Assembly (NCBI GenBank): GCA_017504965.1
Contig: JAFVQD010000018.1
Span: 54,400-118,399, forward strand
Direction of reading: 5' to 3'
Length of the DNA: 64,000 bases
Origin: Bacteroidales bacterium
Lineage (GTDB): Bacteria; Bacteroidota; Bacteroidia; Bacteroidales; UBA932
The position numbers and the translations under genes are program-made. Shown here piece by piece: positions 40,565 to 49,242 of the stretch (its first letter is position 1; every line of letters starts with the position of its first letter). Under the pieces are notes generated by a model. It had not been told where the DNA came from and did not search any database. It was given only the letters and a program-made list of their open reading frames with translations.

Positions 40565-41029
40565 ATGAAATCACAAATAGTGAAGAAAAACAGCTTCACA
40601 TCTATATTTATAGCCCTTTCCATCATATTAGCCGGCATTGTCATCACATTCTTTAGCTTCCCATATGCTAAAGGACTTGGATCAATATTAATTCTGGGGG
40701 GTATCATAGCACTCTCTATGAGTAAGAAAACCCTCGTACATAGTGCCAGCGGAAACAAAATTATTTCTTACACCTACTTCTTCCCACCTGCTGAGAAGAA
40801 CAGAATAAAAGTGATGTGCGAAAACTCCGATTTTGATATGTTCGAACACATATCTCAGTCAGAGCACGGAATACAGATGGATATATATCTCTCCAAGGAC
40901 GGTAACTACGGTGCCATTCAGTTATACGAATATATCCCCTACAAATATGAGATCTGCTCACCGCTGTATGAATATGAAGGTGAACAGGCACAGAAACTGT
41001 CTCACTACATCAAGACTCTATCTGTATAG
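40565..41029 (+). CDS. Small membrane protein of unknown function
   Basis: About 154 aa: a short basic start (KSQIVKKNS), two membrane helices (about 12-30 and 34-52), then a soluble domain of about 95 residues containing KNRIKVMCENSDFD and GAIQLYEYIPYKYE. Topology suggests a cytoplasmic C-terminal domain. The frame is open to 40520; the ATG at 40565 puts a basic stretch before the helix. Its 3' end overlaps the convergent deformylase gene by 25 bp. Family not recognised. Confidence 0.65.
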   Translation: MKSQIVKKNSFTSIFIALSIILAGIVITFFSFPYAKGLGSILILGGIIALSMSKKTLVHSASGNKIISYTYFFPPAEKNRIKVMCENSDFDMFEHISQSEHGIQMDIYLSKDGNYGAIQLYEYIPYKYEICSPLYEYEGEQAQKLSHYIKTLSV

Positions 41030-41595
41030 ATGATACCTTCCAAATGGTCTACTTCATGCTGAAAGATCACTGCGGTAAATCCTTCCACGGATTCTGTAAC
41101 CACCTTACCTTCGTTTATATCAAAGTATCTTATCGTGACTGAAGTGGATCTTAATACTTCATATCTTTCATTGGGGACAGAAAGGCAACCTTCTGGCCCC
41201 TTCTTTTTATCCTCGGAATAGTCGAGAATATAGATATTTGGATATACTTCAAAAGGGGCTCCCTCCTTGTCAAATCTCTGGACAGCCACTACCCTTTTGT
41301 TAATCCCTATTTGTGGAGCCGCTATCCCTACCCCACCTACAGCTGTATCTGAGACAGTCTCCACCATCCTTCTGGCCAGGAGTGCATAGTCTCTGCTTTT
41401 GAGTGCCCGTCTTGACAGATCCTCAGACTTGGCCCTCAGAATCATAGTCTCATCCTCAGACTCGATAGTATATACGTGAAGGATACCCTCTGTAGAGGTA
41501 TTTATGATCTCTTTATCTTTTTTTGAGAAACCTCCATTTGCGGCACACCCACACAAAAGTAGCGATGCCAATAGCGTCAGAGCAATCTTTTTCAT
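41005..41595 (-). CDS. def: Peptide deformylase with a lipoprotein signal
   Basis: A 196-aa protein with all three deformylase motifs: GVGIAAPQIG, EGCLSVP (metal ligand C137) and QHEVDHLEG (H180, E181, H184). Unusually the N-terminus is a lipoprotein signal, LLASLLLCGCAANGG, and there is a linker of about 40 residues before the catalytic core. Such a protein would sit outside the cytoplasm, where removing N-formyl groups from nascent chains is not possible. It is therefore probably an accessory deformylase acting on exported formyl peptides, not the essential housekeeping enzyme. That role is inference. Confidence 0.9.
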   Translation of the reverse strand: MKKIALTLLASLLLCGCAANGGFSKKDKEIINTSTEGILHVYTIESEDETMILRAKSEDLSRRALKSRDYALLARRMVETVSDTAVGGVGIAAPQIGINKRVVAVQRFDKEGAPFEVYPNIYILDYSEDKKKGPEGCLSVPNERYEVLRSTSVTIRYFDINEGKVVTESVEGFTAVIFQHEVDHLEGIIYTDRVLM

Positions 41596-41606
41596 ACTAT
41601 ATAAAG

Positions 41607-41634
41607 AAAAGGGGCCATAGAAGCGGCCCCAAAA
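41607..41634 (-). terminator. Terminator of the rubrerythrin gene
   Basis: GGGGCC-atagaagc-GGCCCC with T4 following on the minus strand, 27 bp after the rubrerythrin stop and 12 bp before the deformylase start. Confidence 0.75.
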
Positions 41635-41660
41635 AATTAGACTAATTACATTATGAAATT

Positions 41661-42215
41661 TTACTTACCGAAGTAACGTTTGTATAGACCTTCAAAACCT
41701 GCACCGTGACGTGCCTCATCTTTAGCCATTTCGTGAACAGTGTCGTGAACAGCGTCAAGATTCTGCTCTTTAGCCATCTTGGCAAGACGGAACTTATCTT
41801 CACAAGCACCGCTCTCAGCGTTCATTCTCTTATATAGGTTAGTTTTGGTATCCCATACCACTTCACCGATAAGCTCAGCAAATTTAGAAGCGTGCTCTGC
41901 CTCTTCCCAAGCGTAACGCTTGAATGCTTCAGCGATCTCAGGATAGCCTTCACGATCAGCCTGACGGCTCATAGCCAAATACATACCTACCTCTGTGCAC
42001 TCACCCATAAAGTGATCCTGCAAACCTTTCCACAGCTCTTCGCTTGAGCCTTTACCATCACCCAACTGATGAACAGTAGCGAATGAAAGGTTACCCTCCT
42101 GCTCTACGATTTCTACAAATTTATCTGCGCCTACTTTACATAGAGGACATTTTTCAGGAGCTGCATCTCCTTCGTGGATGTAACCACATACTGTACAACG
42201 AAATTTCTTTACCAT
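41661..42215 (-). CDS. Rubrerythrin (reverse domain order)
   Basis: A non-haem iron peroxidase that detoxifies hydrogen peroxide in anaerobes. The 184-aa protein has an N-terminal rubredoxin-like zinc/iron centre (CTVCGY and CPLC) and a C-terminal four-helix ferritin-like domain with ExxH-type ligands ([19 protein letters not shown]). The rubredoxin domain comes first, the reverse of classical rubrerythrin. It has a consensus promoter and its own terminator. Confidence 0.93.
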   Translation of the reverse strand: MVKKFRCTVCGYIHEGDAAPEKCPLCKVGADKFVEIVEQEGNLSFATVHQLGDGKGSSEELWKGLQDHFMGECTEVGMYLAMSRQADREGYPEIAEAFKRYAWEEAEHASKFAELIGEVVWDTKTNLYKRMNAESGACEDKFRLAKMAKEQNLDAVHDTVHEMAKDEARHGAGFEGLYKRYFGK

Positions 42216-42252
42216 AATTATTTATCTATTGTTTATTTTATTTTCTGTAATG

Positions 42253-42283
42253 CAAATATAATAAAAAGTTTTTTGTTAGCAAA
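42253..42283 (-). promoter_or_regulatory. Consensus promoter of rubrerythrin
   Basis: TTTG (42283-42280), 19 bp, then TATATTTG (42260-42253): a full Bacteroidota promoter 37 bp before the ATG. Confidence 0.75.
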
Positions 42284-42317
42284 TATTAAAGATGGAATTT
42301 TTCAAATTCGGGATTTG

Positions 42318-42447
42318 GCCTCCGGCATTCCCTGCGGGATTGAGCCTCTGGCATTCCCTGCGGGATTGGGCTCGTCGCAAACGACTGCGCATTCCCGCAC
42401 GGGATTAGGCTCGTCGCAAACGACTGCGCATTCCCGCACGGAGGTAG
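42318..42447. repeat. Two adjoining tandem repeats (26 bp x2, 39 bp x2)
   Basis: 26-bp units at 42318 and 42344 share GGCATTCCCTGCGGGATTG. 39-bp units at 42370 and 42409 share GCTCGTCGCAAACGACTGCG and CATTCCCGCACGG. Both unit types contain related GCATTCCC(G/T)GC and GGGATT elements, so the block may have grown by duplication of one ancestral unit. Confidence 0.85.
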
Positions 42448-42497
42448 ATAGCTCAAGCATGAAAAAGGATTGGGCAGAGTTTTGCTCTGCCCAATCT

Positions 42498-42557
42498 CTT
42501 TTCGTATATACATATCGGTTTGAGAGCGAGCTCTCACCGATATGTATATACGAAAAG
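42498..42557. repeat. 60-nt inverted repeat with 22-bp perfect arms
   Basis: Arms 42498-42519 and 42536-42557 (starting CTTTTCGTATATACATATCG) are perfectly complementary. The 16-nt centre itself folds as GAGAGC-ga-GCTCTC, giving an almost continuous 28-bp stem. A second hairpin (attgggcagag/ctctgcccaat, 42468-42494) precedes it. Confidence 0.9.
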
Positions 42558-42580
42558 GAGCCGCTTCGCGACTCCTTTTT
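42554..42580 (-). terminator. Terminator of rplS-tRNA-Arg
   Basis: Read on the minus strand, AAAAAGGAGTCGC-gaa-GCGGCTCCTTTT forms a stem with one G-U pair and a T run, 13 bp after the tRNA-Arg 3' end. Confidence 0.75.
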
Positions 42581-42592
42581 CTTTTGTAACCG

Positions 42593-42666
42593 TGACCTCG
42601 GCGGGATTCAAACCCACAACCTTTTGATCCGTAGTCAAATGCTCTATTCAGTTGAGCTACGAGGCC
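42593..42666 (-). tRNA. tRNA-Arg (anticodon ACG)
   Basis: 74 nt: acceptor GGCCTCG with CGAGGTC, T arm GTGGGTTTGAATCCCGC, anticodon stem TTTGA/TCAAA closing loop CTACGGA, presenting ACG (A34 is normally converted to inosine). CCA not encoded. It lies 13 bp after the rplS stop and is probably cotranscribed with it. Confidence 0.93.
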
Positions 42667-42679
42667 GAGTTGTAGCAGC

Positions 42680-43045
42680 TTATTCAGCTTTTGCTACATA
42701 TTTTCTCTCTTTAATACGAGCTTTCTTACCGGTTAGTTCTCTTAGATAGAAAATTCTAGCTCTGCGAACTTTACCATATTTGTTAACTTCTACATCCTCG
42801 ATGAATGGTGAGTTAAGAGGGAAAATTCTTTCAACACCTACACCGTTAGACATTTTACGAACTGTAAAAGTCTGAGTAGAACCAGCACCACGTCTCTGGA
42901 TAACTACACCACGGAATTTCTGAAGTCTCTCTTTATTCTCTTCTTTGATTTTATAAGTAACAGTGATAGTATCACCGGCACTGAAATCTGGAAGCTGCTT
43001 TACTTCGTGAGCACAAGCTTGCTCTGCAATTTTAATTAAATCCAT
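42680..43045 (-). CDS. rplS: Ribosomal protein L19
   Basis: A 50S subunit protein at the 30S interface. The 121-aa form from 43045 starts [10 protein letters not shown] as in relatives; an in-frame ATG four codons upstream (43057) is less likely. Family motifs are [37 protein letters not shown] and [12 protein letters not shown]. It has its own promoter box and is followed directly by tRNA-Arg. Confidence 0.96.
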   Translation of the reverse strand: MDLIKIAEQACAHEVKQLPDFSAGDTITVTYKIKEENKERLQKFRGVVIQRRGAGSTQTFTVRKMSNGVGVERIFPLNSPFIEDVEVNKYGKVRRARIFYLRELTGKKARIKERKYVAKAE

Positions 43046-43120
43046 TTCTTTAAGCATTTTAAGCGCAACATTGCTACTTCATATCTATCTGCAAGAGGTT
43101 GCTTTTATTTTTTCGGACTG

Positions 43121-43128
43121 CAAAAGTA
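43121..43128 (-). promoter_or_regulatory. -7 promoter box of rplS-tRNA-Arg
   Basis: TACTTTTG on the minus strand, 75 bp before the rplS start; the leader could hold a regulatory structure, none of which is evident by eye. Confidence 0.55.
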
Positions 43129-43167
43129 CAACTTTTTTTTATCTATCCAAAAATATCTCAAAAAAAA

Positions 43168-44229
43168 TTATCTTTTTCTCCCTTTATATAGCGCACCACC
43201 TACACAATTGAACTTGGCACCGGTCACAGAGGCGAGACAGTTAGGGACATCACACATATAAAGCATACCGAGGAATGCAAATATCAGGGCCTCTTTAAAG
43301 TTCACTGTCATCTTGTCCGGAACCACATATTCACACTGTGGCGCCCTCGCCGACATCCTCTCCACCAGGTATTTGTTCAGAGCACCACCACCTGTCAGAA
43401 GCACCTTTCCACCTTTTATATTGCTGCCGATCTGCACAGCCACGTGTTCGCAGAATGTACACAGCTTGTCTTCAATAGATATCTCATACGAGTCGATCAA
43501 TGGAATCACCTCATTTTCCACCCACTCCCTGCCGAGAGATTTTGGCCCTTTCTGAGAGTAAAATTCCAGTCCGTTAAGTCTATCCAGGAGTTCCTCGCAC
43601 ACTTTGCCGCTTCTGGCCATCTCACCATCTTTATCGTACTCCAGGCCGATAGATCTTGTATAGTGGTTCATAACATAGTTCACAGGGCTGATATCGTATG
43701 CCGATCGGTACTCCCCACTATCGAAAGAGATATTGGAGAAGCCACCCATATTCAGGCAGTAATCATAAGCAGCAAACAGAGCTCTGTCACCTATAGGGAC
43801 CAGAGGTGCCCCCTGTCCGTGAAGGGCCACATCTGTGGTCCTGAAGTCACAAACACAGTCCACTTCTGTCTCTGCAGCGATACCTGCTCCCGATCCTATC
43901 TGTGCAGTGAATCTTATCCCCGGCTGATGGAAGATAGTGTGTCCGTGCGATGCGATCAGATCTGGCTTCAGACCATTCCTGTCGATAAAAGCCTTCACCC
44001 TCTGTCCCAGGTAGATACCATAGTCGGAATTGAACAGTGCATATTCCAGGGCACTCATATTCTGGGCATTTGCCAGTTTCTGTTTAATCTCTTCGGGATA
44101 CGCCTCATCCTCCGCTTTCAAGATATCATATTCCCAATTGCCATTGTTGTACCTGAAGGTTACACAACACAGATCCAGACCATCCAGAGATGTGCCGGAC
44201 ATAAGACCGATTACAGTTTTTTCTACCAT
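43168..44229 (-). CDS. anmK: Anhydro-N-acetylmuramic acid kinase
   Basis: It phosphorylates and opens 1,6-anhydro-MurNAc during cell-wall recycling. The 353-aa protein has the ATP-site start GLMSGTSLDGLD, SHGHTIFH, the catalytic-type DFRTTDVALHGQGAPLVP and the late LLTGGGALNKYL motif. Its start overlaps the end of the M23 peptidase gene by 7 bp, linking wall cleavage with recycling in one transcript. Confidence 0.95.
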   Translation of the reverse strand: MVEKTVIGLMSGTSLDGLDLCCVTFRYNNGNWEYDILKAEDEAYPEEIKQKLANAQNMSALEYALFNSDYGIYLGQRVKAFIDRNGLKPDLIASHGHTIFHQPGIRFTAQIGSGAGIAAETEVDCVCDFRTTDVALHGQGAPLVPIGDRALFAAYDYCLNMGGFSNISFDSGEYRSAYDISPVNYVMNHYTRSIGLEYDKDGEMARSGKVCEELLDRLNGLEFYSQKGPKSLGREWVENEVIPLIDSYEISIEDKLCTFCEHVAVQIGSNIKGGKVLLTGGGALNKYLVERMSARAPQCEYVVPDKMTVNFKEALIFAFLGMLYMCDVPNCLASVTGAKFNCVGGALYKGRKR

Positions 44230-45896
44230 TTGAAGTTATATTTAAAGGTGGATATATTATCTCTATTATCTTTTACAGTCAAAACCAGTTCGTGCTGACA
44301 ACCTCTCGCCACCTTCTCTTCATCCAGCACTATCCATAGTTTATGGTACTTTCTGTCAAATTGGGCCAGCACCCATTTTCCATCGATCTCCGCCCTGAAA
44401 TTACCTATCCCCGACATATCATCCTTGATGGTAAAACTCATCTGCCCTCCCCTTCTGATCGTTGCAGCAGAGGTGAATCGCGGCTGGATCTTGGGGCCCA
44501 AAGTATCTACGCTGACGCAATATCTTCCAAACGACGAGAGCCTTCCGCTCACCACTCCATCGGAATATTGCCCTCCGCAGTATGAGACTCTGCCACTCTC
44601 CGACACATACCCGAGAAAAGCCTTGCTCCGGAGCGAATCGGGAAGGTTTTCGACCTCAATCGAGATCCTCCCTGCATTTTTCATAGGGACCTCAGGATTG
44701 TGCACCTGCCACACCTTAGAATAAAACTCCCCACACACATCTACAGTATCTATCTCTATCGACTCACTTCTGAAAAGGGACATTACCGGCAATGACACCT
44801 TCACCCCCTTACGGGCAAATGCGTATGGTGCAAACCAGGGCAGCGCCCTCTCGTATTTCAGAGTATCTTCCGAGGCATTGATCCCCCTTTTGACCTTAAA
44901 ATTAGCAACTTTCTTATTACCATCCAAATCTTCCACCACCACTTTCACCTGATGGACATCTTCATCATCGAGGCAGAACACCCCATTGTTTGCAGATGTG
45001 ATCTTCGAAGTGAAGCCGTTGCCGGGCTCCACAAGGCTTTTGACCAGCACTGCCCCCGACCTGACCCTCTCCCTGTAGTCAATAAGACTGTTGAAGGTCT
45101 CCTGCTCCTTATAGGTATAATCTCCCAACTCAAATCTGTAAACACTCTCTCCATCGAGAAAGAACTCATACGCCTCGATACCCAGTTTGCCCGGGGTCCC
45201 CCTCTGTCTGTCGATTGCATCCACCGCCACATAAAACTTGTCGCTCACGCGCAATGGTTTGGAGGAACTCCCCCTGAAGCTTTTTATCAGCTCACTCTGA
45301 ACCAGACCGGTAGAATCCTCGTACGAGTAAAAATTGACCCTCCGTATTTCGGGTGGAACATCATCCCTATGCTCAAAATATCCTGCAGAGATCACATTCA
45401 CAGGTCCCGAGCCATCGGGCTGCCTCACCTCAAAATGGAGATGTGGCGCTGCAGAGGAGCCAGAGTTGCCCACATTCCCGATATAATCCCCCCTCTGCAC
45501 AGGAAAAACATCTGAATCGAGGACAATATTTACATTGAAACTCTCTGTCTCATACTGCCTCTCTTTAACAAGTCGGGCTATCTCGGGTGAGAAATTGTGC
45601 ATATGGCCGTAGATGGAGGTGGTCCCGTCAGGGTGCGTTATATACAGGCCATTGCCATACCCCGTAGACGAGACAGTTACCCTCGAGATATAGCCGTCAT
45701 CTATGGAATAGATCGGCTCCCCGACCACTCCCCCTACTCTGAAATCAAGTCCGGCGTGAAATCTTCCGCTTCTGAGCTCGCCATAAGTCCCTGCAAATGA
45801 AGCGGGTATATTAAGTGGCGAAGACTTTTCCCCGACGCCTCCGTCCTGAGAAAAGCCCATCGCCATATATAGAGTAAAAATCAGTAGTCTGAACAT
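44223..45896 (-). CDS. Secreted M23 metallopeptidase
   Basis: A 557-aa protein with a short signal peptide (about 1-16). The LytM/M23 domain occupies about residues 25-165, with zinc ligands in HAGLDF (His and Asp) and HLHFE, plus GYGNGLYITH. The remaining 390 residues are beta-rich with no recognised enzyme motif. It probably cleaves peptidoglycan cross-links or regulates such cleavage. It lies 3 bp after dnaJ and overlaps anmK. Confidence 0.92.
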   Translation of the reverse strand: MFRLLIFTLYMAMGFSQDGGVGEKSSPLNIPASFAGTYGELRSGRFHAGLDFRVGGVVGEPIYSIDDGYISRVTVSSTGYGNGLYITHPDGTTSIYGHMHNFSPEIARLVKERQYETESFNVNIVLDSDVFPVQRGDYIGNVGNSGSSAAPHLHFEVRQPDGSGPVNVISAGYFEHRDDVPPEIRRVNFYSYEDSTGLVQSELIKSFRGSSSKPLRVSDKFYVAVDAIDRQRGTPGKLGIEAYEFFLDGESVYRFELGDYTYKEQETFNSLIDYRERVRSGAVLVKSLVEPGNGFTSKITSANNGVFCLDDEDVHQVKVVVEDLDGNKKVANFKVKRGINASEDTLKYERALPWFAPYAFARKGVKVSLPVMSLFRSESIEIDTVDVCGEFYSKVWQVHNPEVPMKNAGRISIEVENLPDSLRSKAFLGYVSESGRVSYCGGQYSDGVVSGRLSSFGRYCVSVDTLGPKIQPRFTSAATIRRGGQMSFTIKDDMSGIGNFRAEIDGKWVLAQFDRKYHKLWIVLDEEKVARGCQHELVLTVKDNRDNISTFKYNFKW

Positions 45897-45899
45897 CGG

Positions 45900-47069
45900 C
45901 TAGCTGAACATCTTTTTAAGTCTTTCGAAGAAATTTTTATCATCTTTGGATGGTGTCGGCTTGAAGTTCTTCGAGTCTTTTATCTTGTCAAGCAACACCT
46001 TTTCATCCTTATCCACCTTTTTAGGGATCCATACCTGAATGTAAACAAGCAGATCACCCACACCATAGCCATTCACATCCGGAACACCTTTTCCTCTAAG
46101 TCTCAATATCTTTCCTGACTGTGTACCCGGTTCGATCTTTATCCTTAACTTACCATCTACAGATGGGATCTCCGCAGTGCATCCGAGTATGGCATCAGGA
46201 ACAGATACGAAGAGTGAATATATCAGATCGTTTCCATCTCTCTGAAGTTCAGGATGCGGCTCTTCGCTGATCAGAACCAGAAGGTCACCATTCACACCAT
46301 CACCTTTAGCGGCATTGCCCTTACCCTGAACGGTCAGCTGCATACCCTCTGTAACACCTGCAGGGATCTTGAATGAGATCTCCTCAGCTTTCTTCTCCAG
46401 ACCGCTTCCGTGGCAGCATGAACAAGGTTTTGAGATCACCTTACCTTCACCGCCACAGGTAGGACAGGGTGAAGAGGTCTGCATCTGTCCCAGGAATGAC
46501 TGAACCACTTTGGTCACCATACCGGTACCGTGACAAGTCTCACAAGTCTTGATGTCTGCCTCTGAAGCAGCACCTTTACCGTTACACTCGTGACACTTCA
46601 CCTGTTTGTCTATCTTGATCTTCTTCTCTACACCGTGTACCACCTCATCAAGTGTAAGCTTGATTTTGATACGGATGTTAGAACCTTTGGCCACCCTTCT
46701 CCCTCTGGATGAGCCGCCAAAGCCTCCAAAATCGCCGAAGCCACCTCCAAATCCGCCTCCGAATATATCTCCGAACCGGCTGAAGATGTCATCCATAGAG
46801 AATCCTCCAAATCCGCCTCCGAAGCCACCACCGGCAGCTCCACCCATCCCTGCGTGGCCAAACTGGTCGTATCTCTGCTTCTTCTCAGGATTGCTCAACA
46901 CATCGTATGCCTCAGCAGCCTCTTTAAACTTCTCCTCTGCTTCAGCATCTCCAGGATTTCTGTCTGGGTGATATTTCAGAGCCAGCTTCCTGTATGCTTT
47001 TTTTATCTCTTCGGCTGAGGAACTTTTATTTACCCCCAGTACCTCGTAATAATCTCTTTTTTCTGCCAT
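45900..47069 (-). CDS. dnaJ: Chaperone DnaJ
   Basis: The J-domain co-chaperone that stimulates DnaK. The 389-aa protein has the HPD motif ([10 protein letters not shown]), a Gly/Phe-rich region (about 75-125), four zinc repeats ([32 protein letters not shown]) and the C-terminal substrate domains. It is 3 bp after grpE. Confidence 0.97.
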   Translation of the reverse strand: MAEKRDYYEVLGVNKSSSAEEIKKAYRKLALKYHPDRNPGDAEAEEKFKEAAEAYDVLSNPEKKQRYDQFGHAGMGGAAGGGFGGGFGGFSMDDIFSRFGDIFGGGFGGGFGDFGGFGGSSRGRRVAKGSNIRIKIKLTLDEVVHGVEKKIKIDKQVKCHECNGKGAASEADIKTCETCHGTGMVTKVVQSFLGQMQTSSPCPTCGGEGKVISKPCSCCHGSGLEKKAEEISFKIPAGVTEGMQLTVQGKGNAAKGDGVNGDLLVLISEEPHPELQRDGNDLIYSLFVSVPDAILGCTAEIPSVDGKLRIKIEPGTQSGKILRLRGKGVPDVNGYGVGDLLVYIQVWIPKKVDKDEKVLLDKIKDSKNFKPTPSKDDKNFFERLKKMFS

Positions 47070-47072
47070 ATA

Positions 47073-47639
47073 TTACACTCCCACCACTACCTTAGCGTAG
47101 CGGATAACTTTTTCGTGCAGCATATAACCCTGCTGCACCACATCTATGATTTTGTTTTTCTTGTCAGAATCTTCCACTGGGAATTGCGCCACAGCTTCGT
47201 GGAAATCGGTATCGAGCTCTTTACCTACAGCCTCTATCTTCTCCACACCCTTGGTCTTCAGATAACCGAACAATTTATTCAGGATAAGCTCTGTACCTTC
47301 GATGGCAGAGGTATCTGCCTTTGACTCCTTAAGCATATTAAGGGCCCTCTCACAGTCATCAAGAATAGGTAGAAGACCTTTGATAACATCTTCACTTGCA
47401 GTGCTTACAAGTTCGAGCTTCTCCTTGGCTGTCCTGCGGCGATAATTATCAAACTCAGCTGCCATACGGACATATTTGTCGTTGGCATCTGCAGCTTTCT
47501 GTTCTGCTTCACTGACTTTTGACTCCAGCTCTTCACACTGGGTCTGAAGCTCTGTGAATTTTGCTTCAAATTCTTTTAGTTTGTCAATCTTTTCAGACTT
47601 TTTGGCACTCTCTTTCTTATCTGTTTTCTCTTTCATCAC
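47073..47639 (-). CDS. grpE: Nucleotide exchange factor GrpE
   Basis: It releases ADP from DnaK. The 188-aa protein has a Lys-rich start, a long coiled coil (about 20-70), EFDNYRRRTAKEKLE, LPILDDCERAL and the C-terminal HEKVIRYAKVVV beta domain. It is first in the grpE-dnaJ-M23-anmK operon. Confidence 0.95.
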   Translation of the reverse strand: MMKEKTDKKESAKKSEKIDKLKEFEAKFTELQTQCEELESKVSEAEQKAADANDKYVRMAAEFDNYRRRTAKEKLELVSTASEDVIKGLLPILDDCERALNMLKESKADTSAIEGTELILNKLFGYLKTKGVEKIEAVGKELDTDFHEAVAQFPVEDSDKKNKIIDVVQQGYMLHEKVIRYAKVVVGV

Positions 47640-47661
47640 TTTTAACTTAAAAAATAGCGTG

Positions 47662-47669
47662 CAAAGATA
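47662..47669 (-). promoter_or_regulatory. -7 promoter box of the grpE operon
   Basis: TATCTTTG on the minus strand, 23 bp before the grpE ATG. No CIRCE-type inverted repeat is visible nearby. Confidence 0.55.
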
Positions 47670-47711
47670 AACACAAAATGTTTGCCAAAAAGAATATGCG
47701 CCAATTTGTCA

Positions 47712-49175
47712 CTATTTGGTAGAGACTATAGTGGGTGGAGTATTCCTGTATTTGGGCATTGTAGCACCGACAGGTGCATTTATGAATGTAGGGTCGCACA
47801 TGGTATACTCCACACCCTCAAAAGAGAAAGTATCTCCATCGACAGGCTTGTCAAATGCCACACCACATGCCACGTGATTAGGATAGCCGAGCATCACTGT
47901 CTCCAGACCCACAGTTTTCTTCACCAGCCAGGAGAAGATAAGAACTCTGTCCTTACAGTTATTAGCTCCGTAATACAATGATTCTTCGATAAATAGAGGT
48001 TTGGCTCTACCGAACATTTCATAGTCGGTCTTATACTCAAAACCATTCTGAACCAGATTCAGAATGTACGCTACTGCCTCTTCATCAGTCATACCATCTT
48101 TAATGATTTTAAGTCTCACACCCCTCAGCACAGCCTTTGATGTCTGTGTATCCACTACTGAATGATGGTATGTAATGAGGTCAGACTGGGGATAGTCATA
48201 TGTAAACTCTACATATGGTTTGTTGATAGGGACAGAGAAATCTTCCCCTAAGATCTCCGACCACAAAGGGAGGTTCACTTTCTTGTACTGCATATCTCCA
48301 CCTACGTGCATTTGCTGAGTGAACGCCAGACTTATAAGTTTCTCTCCCATAGAAAAGTCCTGGGTAAATGTATAAAGCGGGGTATTAGTGCCGAGTGGGG
48401 AGTATCCGAATATATACATATCAAGCTCCTTGTCGGTAATATACTGCACTTGGTAGATTTGCTCTGCAAAGGGGATGAGCATCACCAGTTCATCCCCCAC
48501 AGAGCCGGTTCTCACTTTATACTTCATCTGAGACAGAAGAAACATCTGAGTCACCACCCTCTGATTTACATCAGACTCATCGTACACAGCCTCTGAGATT
48601 TTCTTTACCAATGTGTAGACAGCCCAGTCATTAAGACCATAGCGATCTTTCATACCATTGATAGCCTCCACTGTAGGCATATACTCAGAATTACTTAGCT
48701 GCTCCCAGGCTTGTGCCACAGATTTTTCTTTGGCAATAACTTCATCAAGTTTCATCGACGAGCTGAAAGGGACCATCTCAGGAAATCCGAAGAAATCGAG
48801 ATCCACATTACTCTCAGAAGAGTTCATAGATGCATAGATGGGCATATCCAGCATCGCCTCAGGGAATCCCATCTCCACATCAGATGGCATACCGTGAGCA
48901 TTTGATGATTCTGAAGCAGTTTTGCCATAATATTCGGGCTGTTCAGGTACTTCTCCTATAGGATCCTTCCGTCCTGTTTGTACCATAAACTCTTCCCAAG
49001 CTTTCTCCAAATACGAAGTAAACTCTGCATTGGCTTTGTCTCTCCAATTCTCAAATTCAGCAGTTCTCTGATTTATGAAATCCTCATAAGCTTTTCTTCT
49101 GTCATCCTGAGCATTCAGATTCAGACATAGGAACAGCATTGCGAACCCTAAAATAAATTTTACCGATTTACCCAT
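47712..49175 (-). CDS. Secreted transglutaminase-like cysteine protein
   Basis: A 487-aa exported protein; the ATG at 49175 gives a clean signal peptide (FILGFAMLFLCLNLNA). A helical, acidic/aromatic N-terminal part (about 25-90) precedes a large middle domain. The C-terminal part carries a Cys-His-Asp set: C407 in NNCKDR, H434 in PNHVACGV and D461 in CDPTF, spaced like a transglutaminase-like papain-fold domain. Such proteins act as envelope cysteine proteases or cross-linkers; substrate unknown. An upstream in-frame start (49226) would lie within the preceding terminator. Confidence 0.82.
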   Translation of the reverse strand: MGKSVKFILGFAMLFLCLNLNAQDDRRKAYEDFINQRTAEFENWRDKANAEFTSYLEKAWEEFMVQTGRKDPIGEVPEQPEYYGKTASESSNAHGMPSDVEMGFPEAMLDMPIYASMNSSESNVDLDFFGFPEMVPFSSSMKLDEVIAKEKSVAQAWEQLSNSEYMPTVEAINGMKDRYGLNDWAVYTLVKKISEAVYDESDVNQRVVTQMFLLSQMKYKVRTGSVGDELVMLIPFAEQIYQVQYITDKELDMYIFGYSPLGTNTPLYTFTQDFSMGEKLISLAFTQQMHVGGDMQYKKVNLPLWSEILGEDFSVPINKPYVEFTYDYPQSDLITYHHSVVDTQTSKAVLRGVRLKIIKDGMTDEEAVAYILNLVQNGFEYKTDYEMFGRAKPLFIEESLYYGANNCKDRVLIFSWLVKKTVGLETVMLGYPNHVACGVAFDKPVDGDTFSFEGVEYTMCDPTFINAPVGATMPKYRNTPPTIVSTK

Positions 49176-49193
49176 ATTTTTGTTTTTTAAAAG

Positions 49194-49223
49194 AAGAGCT
49201 CCCGGAGAAAAAAGGGAGCTCTT
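49194..49223 (-). terminator. Terminator of the LPP20-like gene
   Basis: AAGAGCTCCC and GGGAGCTCTT form a perfect 10-bp stem with a 10-nt loop and a TT flank on the minus strand, 20 bp after the stop at 49243 and 19 bp before the next gene's start. Confidence 0.7.
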
Positions 49224-49242
49224 CAAAATTTATAATGTAGGA

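Larger units (their letters stand above)
42216..42592. other. 377-bp gene-free stretch of promoter, tandem repeats and hairpins
   Basis: Contains the rubrerythrin promoter (42253-42283), two tandem repeat families (42318-42447), a large inverted repeat (42498-42557) and the tRNA-Arg terminator. Frames crossing it only translate the repeats. Confidence 0.8.

Noticed and set aside
42318..42447. Possible CRISPR array
   Set aside because: Only two copies of each unit, no regular unrelated spacers and no cas genes in the window.
42286..42537. Minus-strand frame with repeated CGNAQSFATS residues
   Set aside because: The amino-acid repeats are only the translation of the 39-bp DNA repeats; there is no start signal.
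43444..44298. 284-codon plus-strand frame
   Set aside because: Antisense to anmK and the end of the M23 gene; no start signal and no family resemblance.
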